NCBI GenBank assembly: GCA_023391635.1
Contig: JAEWAQ010000035.1
Location: 1-42,935, forward strand
Direction of reading: 5' to 3'
DNA length: 42,935 bases
Origin: Bacillota bacterium
Lineage (GTDB): Bacteria > Bacillota > Bacilli > Paenibacillales > Paenibacillaceae
Positions within the stretch are counted from its first letter, which is position 1; every line of letters begins with the position of its first letter. A program made the position numbers and the translations under genes. Below, piece by piece: positions 7,539 to 15,819 of this stretch. The notes under the pieces are model-generated. The model ran no database searches. It was not told the DNA's origin and saw nothing but the letters and a program-made list of their open reading frames with translations.

Positions 7539-9463
7539 TCCATTGCTCCCCCGGCCCGTTGTGACGCCCTGCCTTGGATCAGATCCGGTTGACCAGCCAA
7601 CTGACTCCAAGGTGTTGCATAAGTAGGGGCAGAATGATATCGTTTCATCGTCAGCCTGAGTTTGGCGCCACTTCCCATATCCAGTTGAACCGGCAGCCAT
7701 TTGCCGTTTAATAAAGTCGATCGTACGACTTGATCGTCGGCATCAAACACCTCTGCCTTTGTAAAGCAATGCTCGCCGAAGCCCCCGGCTTGAATAATGA
7801 GATGTCGCCGGGCAAACAAGCTCGTATTTACGAGCGACAGGATCACCGTATCGGCCGTCACCTGATGCACCAGAGCCGATACTGACTCCGGCAATCCCGG
7901 CCGGTTGTTCCGGGCGTCAAAGTACCTGACGGTCGCATATTGCAGTCCACCGTGCGAGACATGCATCGGGGCGCCCAGCATCAGTTGAACCAGACTCTCG
8001 AAATAAACGGGACACATCTCTTGCCACAGATGTATGCAATACGGATGATCCCAATCCCATTGGTGCGGATCTCCGGCCGGAGACCTCATTTTATCCAACT
8101 GTTGTGTAATGAGCTTATAATTGGCGTCCAGAATTTGCTCGGGATAATCGGGATACTCGCCCTGCATGTAGAGAAACCAGGGAACCGTATTGCCGATGTA
8201 ATGCTTCGTTTCCTTCATCGTTACCGGGTTGCGCCCGGAACGCTGCGGAATTTCAATTTCGCGCCAGTGATCGCTTAGCGCAATGCGGCGGACCCTTGCC
8301 GCATCTTCCTCTTTCATCGAGACATACCACAGATAGATCGGAAAACGCGGATTGGCGCTCCGGTAATCCGTCCAGCCCTGATCAAAATGACGATGGGGCA
8401 CAACATATTCCCCTTGCTCCCATCTCCCCAGCTCCCAATTCCGGTCCAACTGGGCGCGTGTCAAATCCAGTTTCGAATCGTCGCCGGTGAGCAACACGGC
8501 ATTCATGCCGGCATTCAGCAGAGGCTCGATAATAGACTGAAAGCCGTGCGCCCAGCGCCAGCCATAGTAGCCTCCCCACCATTTGCCGTCATGATATTCG
8601 CCAATCTGATCATTCAACCCGACATTATCGGGCGTGAGCCCGCCGTTGCGCGCAGTCCGTTCTTCCCAGGCGGCCAAATATTCGGTTACCCAATTTTTAT
8701 ATTTGTCATCCTGCGTATACATATAGGCATGCGCCATCAAACTCGTGGCGTTCAGATTGAGCGGCACATCCCCTTTAGCCATTCTTTCGTTCATGCGCTG
8801 TATAATTTCCCGATAAATTCGATCATCCGACCACTGGCAAGTGCCGCTGGCAAAATCGACGCCGGGAATATCCTCGAACGGGGCCAAATAATCGTCCAGC
8901 ACGCCTCGATGCGTCACCCAGTCCTCTTCGGTCATCTCGAACCTGGGCCCTTTGCTGCCCGTAATGGGGGAGCGCATTAACTTTTTCTCTTTGTCGTAAT
9001 TCGCCGCTTCCGGATGATCACCGGTGTACAACTCGGCAAATTTGACCGCGCGCTGCCGTTCCTTCAACACATCGGGTTTCGTCAGTCCGAAGAAGTAGTG
9101 GAACAAGTTCCCTTCCCCATGATGCATCCAGTCATAATAAGCATCGAATTCGTCATGAATTTGCCCATATTGCGTCCACTGCCAAGTAATGGCATCCCAC
9201 ATCTTGCAAGCGAGTTCATAGACGCGCTCGCTGCCGCCTAATGCATATAGCAAGGCAAAGTTCATGAACGCTTCGTACGGATCATCCGAACCGTCCATGC
9301 CGGGCCAATTGTCGCGCCATATGAGTGTGCCGTCAGGACGCGTATATTTGGCTGTAAATTCTTCGGCACTTTCGTTCAATATTTCGATTAATTGTCGCTG
9401 CATGAGCGCCCACTTGGGAGGCGTCATGCGACTCGTTATCGTAATTGCCGGTTCAAGCTCCAT
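7535..9463 (-). CDS. Uncharacterised 642-residue protein, probably an alpha/alpha-barrel carbohydrate-active enzyme
   Basis: I do not recognise the family with certainty. There is no signal peptide or membrane segment, so it is cytoplasmic. It is rich in aromatic and acidic patches (TLIWRDNWPGMDGSDDPYEA, HDEFDAYYDWMHHGEGN, WWGGYYGWRWAHGFQS), a pattern typical of (alpha/alpha)6-barrel glycosidases and lyases, with a beta-rich C-terminal region from about residue 520. The start at 9463 is set by GGAGGT 7 bases upstream. It lies directly after the aldo/keto reductase and overlaps the mutarotase gene by 4 bases. A role in releasing the deoxysugar handled by its neighbours is likely but inferred. 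Confidence 0.7.
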   Translation of the reverse strand: MELEPAITITSRMTPPKWALMQRQLIEILNESAEEFTAKYTRPDGTLIWRDNWPGMDGSDDPYEAFMNFALLYALGGSERVYELACKMWDAITWQWTQYGQIHDEFDAYYDWMHHGEGNLFHYFFGLTKPDVLKERQRAVKFAELYTGDHPEAANYDKEKKLMRSPITGSKGPRFEMTEEDWVTHRGVLDDYLAPFEDIPGVDFASGTCQWSDDRIYREIIQRMNERMAKGDVPLNLNATSLMAHAYMYTQDDKYKNWVTEYLAAWEERTARNGGLTPDNVGLNDQIGEYHDGKWWGGYYGWRWAHGFQSIIEPLLNAGMNAVLLTGDDSKLDLTRAQLDRNWELGRWEQGEYVVPHRHFDQGWTDYRSANPRFPIYLWYVSMKEEDAARVRRIALSDHWREIEIPQRSGRNPVTMKETKHYIGNTVPWFLYMQGEYPDYPEQILDANYKLITQQLDKMRSPAGDPHQWDWDHPYCIHLWQEMCPVYFESLVQLMLGAPMHVSHGGLQYATVRYFDARNNRPGLPESVSALVHQVTADTVILSLVNTSLFARRHLIIQAGGFGEHCFTKAEVFDADDQVVRSTLLNGKWLPVQLDMGSGAKLRLTMKRYHSAPTYATPWSQLAGQPDLIQGRASQRAGGAME

Positions 9464-9477
9464 GATTCCGACCTCCA

Positions 9478-10392
9478 TTATGATCGTTCCCACCGGATCG
9501 GTTGTCCTGGAAACAATGCCAATAATCGTGCCAGTTCTTCATCGGGCAAGCCTTGGCCGTCGCAATAGCCGGCATTTAATTCCAACGAGCGAAGAGAGGT
9601 CGTTCCGATTAAGGTGACATGGATATCCGGACAGCTTAAACTAAAGCGCATCGCCGGTTCGATCAATCCTCGCGGTTCCGTTTTTCGTAAAAAATCGAGC
9701 TGCGCGATTCTCCGTCCCGCTTCCTCTACGACTCGTTCGTTTCGGAGCAGAAATTCCGGAGGAGCGTCGGCAAGCAGCCCCATGCCGAGCACGCTCCCGT
9801 TAATGACCCCGATTTGTTGCTCTCTCGTCAATGGCAGCAACTCATCCTTCGCCGAATAATCGATCAGCATGTAGCGCGAGAACATTTGTGTCGTATCGAA
9901 AAGTCCGGTTTCAATAAAGTTTCTTAGCAAGCTCAGTTCTCGTCCATTAATGCCGATCGCGCGAATTTTCCCTTCTTCTTTCAACTTTAGGAGGGCGGGC
10001 ACCGCTTCCTGCATAATTTGCTCGGCGATTTCTGCGTTCGGCTCATGAATTTGCAGCAAATCAATGACATCGGTCTGCAAGCGGCGCAAGCTCTGTTCCA
10101 CCGAACGGATCGTATTCTCGTAGGAATAGGCTTCTCCGCGCTTCACGGCTTTGGATGCCAGAATGACGCGGTCGCGCCTCCCTTTCAACGCTAATCCGAT
10201 TCTTCTTTCGCTATCGCCATGTCCGTAGAGAGGGGCGGTATCGATAAAGTTAATGCCGAGATCAAGCGCGCGATGAATGACGTCGACGGCTTGCTTGTCC
10301 GTCACCCCGCCAAAATCTCCGCCTAGCGGGGCGCCGCCCAGTCCGAGACGCGAAACATGAAATCCGGTTTTGCCCAACAGATTATACTCCAC
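9478..10392 (-). CDS. Aldo/keto reductase (sugar dehydrogenase-like)
   Basis: A 304-residue AKR. The catalytic tetrad is visible as D51, Y56 (FIDTAPLYG), K81 (ILASKAV) and H116 (LLQIHEPN). Relatives in sugar loci act as L-fucose or D-threo-aldose dehydrogenases, making a lactone that the adjacent amidohydrolase could open. The start is GTG at 10392 with GGAGG 8 bases upstream, and it overlaps the end of the amidohydrolase gene by 11 bases, so translation is probably coupled. Cytoplasmic. The family is sure; oxidation of L-fucose or L-rhamnose is inferred from context. Confidence 0.9.
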   Translation of the reverse strand: MEYNLLGKTGFHVSRLGLGGAPLGGDFGGVTDKQAVDVIHRALDLGINFIDTAPLYGHGDSERRIGLALKGRRDRVILASKAVKRGEAYSYENTIRSVEQSLRRLQTDVIDLLQIHEPNAEIAEQIMQEAVPALLKLKEEGKIRAIGINGRELSLLRNFIETGLFDTTQMFSRYMLIDYSAKDELLPLTREQQIGVINGSVLGMGLLADAPPEFLLRNERVVEEAGRRIAQLDFLRKTEPRGLIEPAMRFSLSCPDIHVTLIGTTSLRSLELNAGYCDGQGLPDEELARLLALFPGQPIRWERS

Positions 10393-11269
10393 TGTCGCAT
10401 CCTCCCGCTTCCAGAGAAGCTCGCTTCAATCCGTAAAATCGGCTTGCATTGCCATATTGCATCTCGTCCATTTGCGGCTGGCTTATGGAAGTTCCGATTA
10501 CCTCGCGGAACAATTTCAACATTTCCTCATAACTGCTTCTCATCAGCAAGACCGGCCAGTCGCTCCCAAATAGGAGCCTGCGCGTACCGAACCGCTTCAT
10601 CAGCTGCCGCACATGATCTTTCACGATTTCCTTTCCTTTATTGCCGGCGGCCATTTGCGTGACCATTCCCGATAGCTTGCACATCACATTCGGGTAGGTT
10701 GCCAGCATGGCCATGCCGCGACTCCAATCAGGATGGACTTGCTCGGTCAGAACGGGCGAACCCAGATGGTTGCACGCCACATTCAACTTTGGGGCAATCT
10801 GCAGCAAGTTGACCAAATAGGGGATATTCGCTGGTTTCATGAGCACATCGACGGGAAATTGATCGGCTTCCAAACGGCGCAAATGTTGCTTGAGCCGAGC
10901 GTCTGGCTCCCATGATGACGTATCCGAACCGTTCAACGTATACCGGATGCCCGCAAACCGCTCATGCTGCCGAAGCCGCTCATATTGCCGCTCGAAATCA
11001 GCCGCATGCAAATCCAGATAACCGACGACGCCGACGATTTTATCGTGTTTTTCGGCCAATGCCAGCAAATAATGCGTTTCGGCTATCGTCGGCGCCGCTT
11101 GAACGGCGATACATCCGGCCACTTGCGTGGTATCTGGTTGACGATGCCAATCGTCGATCGTAAAATCCCGATATAGCGTTCGATTGCTTGGCTTTAGCCA
11201 GAAATAGTCGCCCCGTTTCAACTCCCAGAAATGAACATGCGTATCGATAAGCATCGTCATCTCTACCAC
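10382..11269 (-). CDS. Amidohydrolase-family sugar lactonase (L-fucono/L-rhamnono-lactonase-like, COG3618)
   Basis: A 295-residue metal-dependent hydrolase of the amidohydrolase-2 type. It opens with LIDTHVHFWE (H11, H13) and carries NHLGSP in the middle and GSDWPVLL near residue 240, the usual Asp metal site. Characterised relatives hydrolyse L-fuconolactone, L-rhamnonolactone or 4-sulfomuconolactone. The start is a GTG at 11269, because AGGAG is 7-8 bases upstream, while the ATGs at 11260 and 11254 are too far from it. It follows the binding-protein gene across a strong stem-loop and overlaps the aldo/keto reductase, its likely upstream enzyme. Confidence 0.8.
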   Translation of the reverse strand: MVEMTMLIDTHVHFWELKRGDYFWLKPSNRTLYRDFTIDDWHRQPDTTQVAGCIAVQAAPTIAETHYLLALAEKHDKIVGVVGYLDLHAADFERQYERLRQHERFAGIRYTLNGSDTSSWEPDARLKQHLRRLEADQFPVDVLMKPANIPYLVNLLQIAPKLNVACNHLGSPVLTEQVHPDWSRGMAMLATYPNVMCKLSGMVTQMAAGNKGKEIVKDHVRQLMKRFGTRRLLFGSDWPVLLMRSSYEEMLKLFREVIGTSISQPQMDEMQYGNASRFYGLKRASLEAGGCDSGV

Positions 11270-11291
11270 GGAACCACTCCTTTGCTTATAA

Positions 11292-11325
11292 AGCCTTGCG
11301 CTGCCGCTCTAGGCAACGCAAGGCT
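11292..11325 (-). terminator. Intergenic stem-loop after the binding-protein gene
   Basis: AGCCTTGCG pairs with CGCAAGGCT and the stem continues through a G.U pair into TGCC/GGCA, giving about 14 bp. It lies between the binding-protein stop (11350) and the lactonase start (11269). On the minus strand it is followed only by TTATAA, so it is more likely a partial terminator or 3' mRNA stabiliser than a full stop. This arrangement commonly raises binding-protein expression over downstream genes. Confidence 0.6.
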
Positions 11326-11349
11326 CTTTTCCACTACGCTTGGATTCGC

Positions 11350-12954
11350 CTATTTTTTATTTTTCACAAATTCATCCAACTGTTTTTGATACACTTGAAC
11401 GACGGTATCCGAGCCCGCTTTTTTCATCTTTTCGATAAAATCTTTGTAGGTTTGTTCATGGTCGGGCAATGCGCCGGATTGCAGACTGACGCTGAATTCT
11501 TTGACGACAGCCGCCACTTGGGCGATTTCCGTCTTCACCGGCTCGGAGTCCGGCTTAAAGCCGAGCACAGGAGAGATCATAGCGCTTTCGTTAATCTTTT
11601 TCCAAAGCTCGTTATAGCCTTCCGGGTCGGCCTGCGTTTCATAACTGTTGGCCGTATTGCCCATGACCCATTTCCACAGTCCGTAATTCGAATCAGCCGT
11701 CCCTTGCCCTGCGTATCCGATCGTCTCGATCCGCGTATCCGACAGCTTCTTGTAATGCTTGCCTTCGATTCCCCAGACGAGCAAGTTGTACAGTTCCTTG
11801 CCCTTCTCGGTATTCATCAGTTCCAGAAATTCCAGCGCCCGTTCGGGGTTTTTCGACGTTCTTGCAATCGCCGTCATCGTCGTATAGATCGGCCGGGAAA
11901 TGACGTAATCCTGCTCCATCGGGATGACTTCGATCGGAAATCCGTATCGCGCGCTTTCGGTTGCGGACTGGTCTCCGATATAGTTGTGAATCCAGGTCAC
12001 ATATCCGTCCGGCTTCCCCTCGTCCGTCCGCGGGTTTTGCAGGCTCAAAATATCTTTCCGAATGTAGCCCTTCTTAAACCAATCCGCCGCCACGTCGAAA
12101 GCCATCTTCATCTCAGGCGTATCGTAGATGTTCGCGACATAGAGGCTGTTGATGTCGTTGAGATCTCCCTTGATCAAATAATGGGAGCCGATCGTACCGT
12201 GGTTGCTTGGCGCGAAGCCTATCGAGAATGTACTCGCGCCTTGGCGAAGCTGTCCTTTTTCTTTTAATTTGGCCAAATATTGTTCCATCACGTCATAGGA
12301 TTCCTTCGCGATCGGTCCATACTTGTAGAATGTCTCTTGCGCTTGTTTAACATCGATATAGTTGGCATCTACGAACTCTTTCGGAACCCGCAATCCCAAT
12401 CGGACATCGGTTGCGATCTGATAGTTGGGAATCCCGTATAATTTTCCGTTAAACTTGGCCAGATCCAGCAACCATTCCGGCAGTTCCTTCACAATGTTCG
12501 GCGCGGAGGCTTGAAGCAGCTCGTCCAGCTCCATATAGGAGCCTTTATTGACTTCTGCCGCGACATCCTGCACGTAGCCCATCCAGGCCAAATCGATCTT
12601 CTCGCCGGAAGCGGCCAGCAGCTTCCAGTTATCGGCATATTCGGCAACCGGATATGCCTCGAATTGAATCGTCGTCCCTGGCATGACCTCCTGCAAACGC
12701 TTGTTAAACTCCGCCCACACTTCCTCCGAATCCTTCTGCTTGCCCGGACCGGGGAAAACCCAGCGCAGCGTGACCGGCTTCACATCCTTCTCACCATCTG
12801 CTTTTCCTCCATCGCTGTTGACTTTCCCGCTATCCGGCTGCCCCTGATCAGGCTTGCTCGAGGTGCACGCCGATAAAGCCAATGCGGTTGCCACCATCAT
12901 GATCAGGAAAAGAAACAACCCTTTCGTCGTTCTCTTCGCTATCGTGTTGACCAT
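11350..12954 (-). CDS. Extracellular solute-binding lipoprotein of a sugar ABC importer
   Basis: A 534-residue binding protein. The N-terminal signal (KRTTKGLFLFLIMMVATALA) ends in the lipobox LSAC, so it is a membrane-anchored lipoprotein. The following Gly/Asp/Lys-rich linker and the periplasmic-binding fold (LRWVFPGPGKQKDSEEVWAE, then IDLAWMGYVQDVAAEVNKG) match the large LplA-type family used with LplB/YtcP permeases for oligosaccharides. The start at 12954 has GGGAG 9 bases upstream; an in-frame ATG at 13014 would add 20 residues with no ribosome binding site. It lies directly downstream of the two permease genes. Confidence 0.92.
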   Translation of the reverse strand: MVNTIAKRTTKGLFLFLIMMVATALALSACTSSKPDQGQPDSGKVNSDGGKADGEKDVKPVTLRWVFPGPGKQKDSEEVWAEFNKRLQEVMPGTTIQFEAYPVAEYADNWKLLAASGEKIDLAWMGYVQDVAAEVNKGSYMELDELLQASAPNIVKELPEWLLDLAKFNGKLYGIPNYQIATDVRLGLRVPKEFVDANYIDVKQAQETFYKYGPIAKESYDVMEQYLAKLKEKGQLRQGASTFSIGFAPSNHGTIGSHYLIKGDLNDINSLYVANIYDTPEMKMAFDVAADWFKKGYIRKDILSLQNPRTDEGKPDGYVTWIHNYIGDQSATESARYGFPIEVIPMEQDYVISRPIYTTMTAIARTSKNPERALEFLELMNTEKGKELYNLLVWGIEGKHYKKLSDTRIETIGYAGQGTADSNYGLWKWVMGNTANSYETQADPEGYNELWKKINESAMISPVLGFKPDSEPVKTEIAQVAAVVKEFSVSLQSGALPDHEQTYKDFIEKMKKAGSDTVVQVYQKQLDEFVKNKK

Positions 12955-13025
12955 GCTACAACTCTCCCTTTTTCTCGTTATATTTATTGTTCCAATTGGC
13001 TTACGCCATTGCAACCACTAGTCGA

Positions 13026-13916
13026 TCAACCTTTGACCGCGCCGATCGTAAGTCCTTTGGAAAAGTACTTTTGAAAAAAAGGAAATACGAACAACAAAGG
13101 ACCCGCGGCGAGGACAGCCATCGCAAAACGCAATGTTTCGGAAGGAAGTTGATACAAATTCACGTTCATGTCTGCCGGAACGTTCATCGTCATTGTCGAC
13201 TTCAAAAATTCTACTTCCAATAAAATCTTCTGCAGCAAATATTGCAGCGTGAACAGCTTGTTATCCCGTATATAGATCATGGCGGTAAACCAGTCGTTCC
13301 AGCGGTCCAACAGCATGAATAATCCAATCGTCGCCAAAACCGGCTTTGACAGCGGCAATATGATTTGAAAATAGATCCGAAATTCACTCGCGCCATCCAT
13401 CTTGGCGGACTCTACCAAGGCATCCGGCAAGTCCATGAAAAAGGTGCGGAATATAATGATATAGAAGGCATTTGCCAGCGCGGGAAAAATATAAATCCAT
13501 ACCGAGTTGCCGAGATGCAAATATTGCGTATTCAGGATGTACGACGGAATCAAACCGCCGCCAAACAGCATCGTGAAAAAGATAAACAGCACGAATGCTT
13601 TTCTGAAGGCAAAATACTTTCTCGATAGCGCGTAAGCGCATGAAGACATGACGAGCAATCCGAGCAATGTGGCCAGAGACGATTGAAAAGCCGTGATCGT
13701 ATAAGCGTCCAATATTTGTTGCGGTTGCTTGAACACGAGCGCATAGGCATGGAAATCCAGTTGCAGCGGAATCAGCTTGTAGCCGTAACGCTGGATGACG
13801 TCTTCGTTCGAGAACGAGACCGCGACGACCAATAATAAAGGAAAAATAAACAGGAGGCTGAACAAGATGAAAAATAGATGAATGACGATGTTGGGCTTAG
13901 AGATTCCGTTCTTCAC
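13026..13916 (-). CDS. Sugar ABC transporter permease, YtcP/MalG type
   Basis: An integral-membrane permease of about 296 residues with six predicted segments. The EAA loop reads VESAKMDGASEFRIYFQIILP. This is the second transmembrane subunit of the importer encoded with its neighbours. A GTG at 13916 with GGAG 8 bases upstream is the best-supported start; the ATG at 13937, 7 codons earlier, has no ribosome binding site but would begin 3 bases after the previous stop. No ATPase gene accompanies the transporter. Confidence 0.9.
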   Translation of the reverse strand: MKNGISKPNIVIHLFFILFSLLFIFPLLLVVAVSFSNEDVIQRYGYKLIPLQLDFHAYALVFKQPQQILDAYTITAFQSSLATLLGLLVMSSCAYALSRKYFAFRKAFVLFIFFTMLFGGGLIPSYILNTQYLHLGNSVWIYIFPALANAFYIIIFRTFFMDLPDALVESAKMDGASEFRIYFQIILPLSKPVLATIGLFMLLDRWNDWFTAMIYIRDNKLFTLQYLLQKILLEVEFLKSTMTMNVPADMNVNLYQLPSETLRFAMAVLAAGPLLFVFPFFQKYFSKGLTIGAVKG

Positions 13917-13940
13917 GATATTCACTCCATGCTGCATGTT

Positions 13941-14858
13941 TTAAAACAACGCGTTATCCGGTTTCGTTTTGCGAATAATCCCGTTCGAGATGATGACAAG
14001 GACAAGCCCGACGGCGGATTGGAACAATCCGACAGCTGCCGTAATGCCGATATCGCCTTGCCGCAACCCTCTATACACATACGTATCGATAATATCTGTG
14101 GCAGGATATAGCACGCCTACGTCTCTGGGCAACTGATAAAACAAACCGAAGTCGCCTCGGAACAGATTCCCGATGGCCAGAATGGCAATGATCGTCAGAA
14201 TCGGCGTAAGCAGAGGAATCGAGATCGATCGCATTTGCCGCCACCGGCTCGCGCCATCCATTTTGGCCGCTTCGTACAGTTCGGGATCGATCCCCATCAG
14301 CGCCGCGTAATAAATGATCGAATTCAGTCCGACATGCTTCCATGTATCTGCCGCGACAAGAATGTACGGCCAATATTTCGGGTTGGAGTACCAGTCAACC
14401 GATTCATACCCTAGCGCGTTCATCAATTGATTCAGCGAACCTAACGTAGGATTCAGCAAGGCATAGGCAATATACCCTACGATAACCCAGGATAAAAACC
14501 GTGGAAGAATCATGCTCGTTTGATAAACTTTCAACGCGAATCTGTTGCGAATTTCATAGAGCAGCAAAGCGACGGTAATCGCCGCTATATTGCCGAAAAC
14601 AATAAAGACGGCCCCGTATCCTACTGTATTTCTCGTCACGCGAACCGCATCTTGCGAAGTAAAGAAAAACTTGAAGTTTTTCAGACCTACCCAGGCGCTC
14701 CCAAGGATCCCTTCGCTATACTTGTAATCCTTGAATGCCAGCACTACCCCGAACATCGGCAAATAGTGAAAGATCAAGAAATAGAGCATGGCAGGAAGCG
14801 CTAACAACAATAAAGGAAGATTGATTCTGACATACTTGCTCCATCGTGCGAATGTCAA
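13941..14858 (-). CDS. Sugar ABC transporter permease, LplB/MalF type
   Basis: A 305-residue permease with six hydrophobic segments (LPLLLLALPAMLYFLIFHYL first). The EAA loop reads YEAAKMDGASRWRQMRSISI. The start is a TTG at 14858 preceded by GAGAGGTG at 8 bases. It is the first gene of the permease-permease-binding protein block, preceded by a 145-base gap with a stem-loop after the esterase gene. It imports an unknown oligosaccharide together with the two genes downstream. Confidence 0.9.
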   Translation of the reverse strand: MTFARWSKYVRINLPLLLLALPAMLYFLIFHYLPMFGVVLAFKDYKYSEGILGSAWVGLKNFKFFFTSQDAVRVTRNTVGYGAVFIVFGNIAAITVALLLYEIRNRFALKVYQTSMILPRFLSWVIVGYIAYALLNPTLGSLNQLMNALGYESVDWYSNPKYWPYILVAADTWKHVGLNSIIYYAALMGIDPELYEAAKMDGASRWRQMRSISIPLLTPILTIIAILAIGNLFRGDFGLFYQLPRDVGVLYPATDIIDTYVYRGLRQGDIGITAAVGLFQSAVGLVLVIISNGIIRKTKPDNALF

Positions 14859-14900
14859 TACGGATTCACCTCTCGGTCATGCGGTTGATGATTCAAGTAT

Positions 14901-14930
14901 AAGGGGATGAAGCGCCGCGGCGTATCCCTT
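14901..14930 (-). other. Intergenic stem-loop before the permease genes
   Basis: AAGGGGAT and ATCCCTT pair around a G+C-rich apical segment containing the palindrome GCCGCGGC. On the minus strand it lies about 75 bases after the esterase stop and 45 bases before the permease start. No T-run follows. It may mark an mRNA processing or partial termination point at the edge of the transporter block. Confidence 0.4.
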
Positions 14931-15003
14931 GAAAATAAACAAGCAGGCGTCATTATCAACGACATCCGGCATCTTCTTCGATGCGAATTTGACCTTCGTG
15001 TCT

Positions 15004-15819
15004 TTATTCAACTTCTCCCCCGAGCAAGGCTAGCGATTGCAAATACGAATCAATCAAGCGCATCGTCTCATCCACTTCATCAAGGGCGTATAAATAGTCG
15101 TATAAAATAAACGCGTGCTTTTTGTTTGGCAACAACAGGAGTTGGGCTTCATTGCCTGCTTTAAGCATCGCTTCATATAACGCAACCGAATCCTCGGGCT
15201 CGACGACCCGGTCTTCCAGGCCGTGGATCAGAAGCATAGGCGGCCGGCCGCCCGTGACATGATGGATCGGCGATAACCGTTTGGCACGCTCATGCAGCCC
15301 GAACCATTGCTGCTCTGTTGGGTAGGCGCCCTCATCCTCGATGAGCGCATGCTTCCATTTCCGCGTCAAATCGCTGATCCCGTTGCAATTAATGATGGCG
15401 GCCGGTCTCACGCCCGCTTCCTCGTATTGCAGCCCCAGACAAGCGGCCAAATAGCCCCCGGCCGAATCCCCGGCCACGACAATCCGCTCGGGATGTACGC
15501 CATAGCGCTCCGCAAATTCCCCGATATGTCGCAACGCCGCGCGGCAATCTGCGATGCAGTCCTCCAAGGTCGCACGCTCCCGGCCGTCTGCCGCTGCGCC
15601 GATCAGCCGGTACTGCACGCCGAAAGAGACCATGCCTTGACGAGCGCCGTATCGGCAATTCGGCAACACGAGTTCGAGGGCCCCGTGTTTCCAGGCGCCG
15701 CCGTGAATCCAGACAATGGCTGTCCGGCGATCGGACGAATGCCAATTCGGCGGCTTGACGACCGTAAGACGCAATGGTTCGCCACAGTCATTCCTGTAGC
15801 TGCCGAACTCCGTTGTCAT
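15004..15819 (-). CDS. Alpha/beta hydrolase (carbohydrate esterase-like)
   Basis: A 271-residue alpha/beta hydrolase of the hormone-sensitive lipase/BD-FAE type. The oxyanion motif is IHGGAW (39-43), the nucleophile Ser is in GDSAGG (S119), the Asp is in HGLEDRVV and the His is in KKHAFI. No signal peptide, so it is cytoplasmic and would remove acyl groups from imported oligosaccharides. The start at 15819 is supported by AGGAG 9 bases upstream. It overlaps the 3' end of the lyase gene by 32 bases in another frame, so the two are surely co-transcribed. Confidence 0.85.
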   Translation of the reverse strand: MTTEFGSYRNDCGEPLRLTVVKPPNWHSSDRRTAIVWIHGGAWKHGALELVLPNCRYGARQGMVSFGVQYRLIGAAADGRERATLEDCIADCRAALRHIGEFAERYGVHPERIVVAGDSAGGYLAACLGLQYEEAGVRPAAIINCNGISDLTRKWKHALIEDEGAYPTEQQWFGLHERAKRLSPIHHVTGGRPPMLLIHGLEDRVVEPEDSVALYEAMLKAGNEAQLLLLPNKKHAFILYDYLYALDEVDETMRLIDSYLQSLALLGGEVE

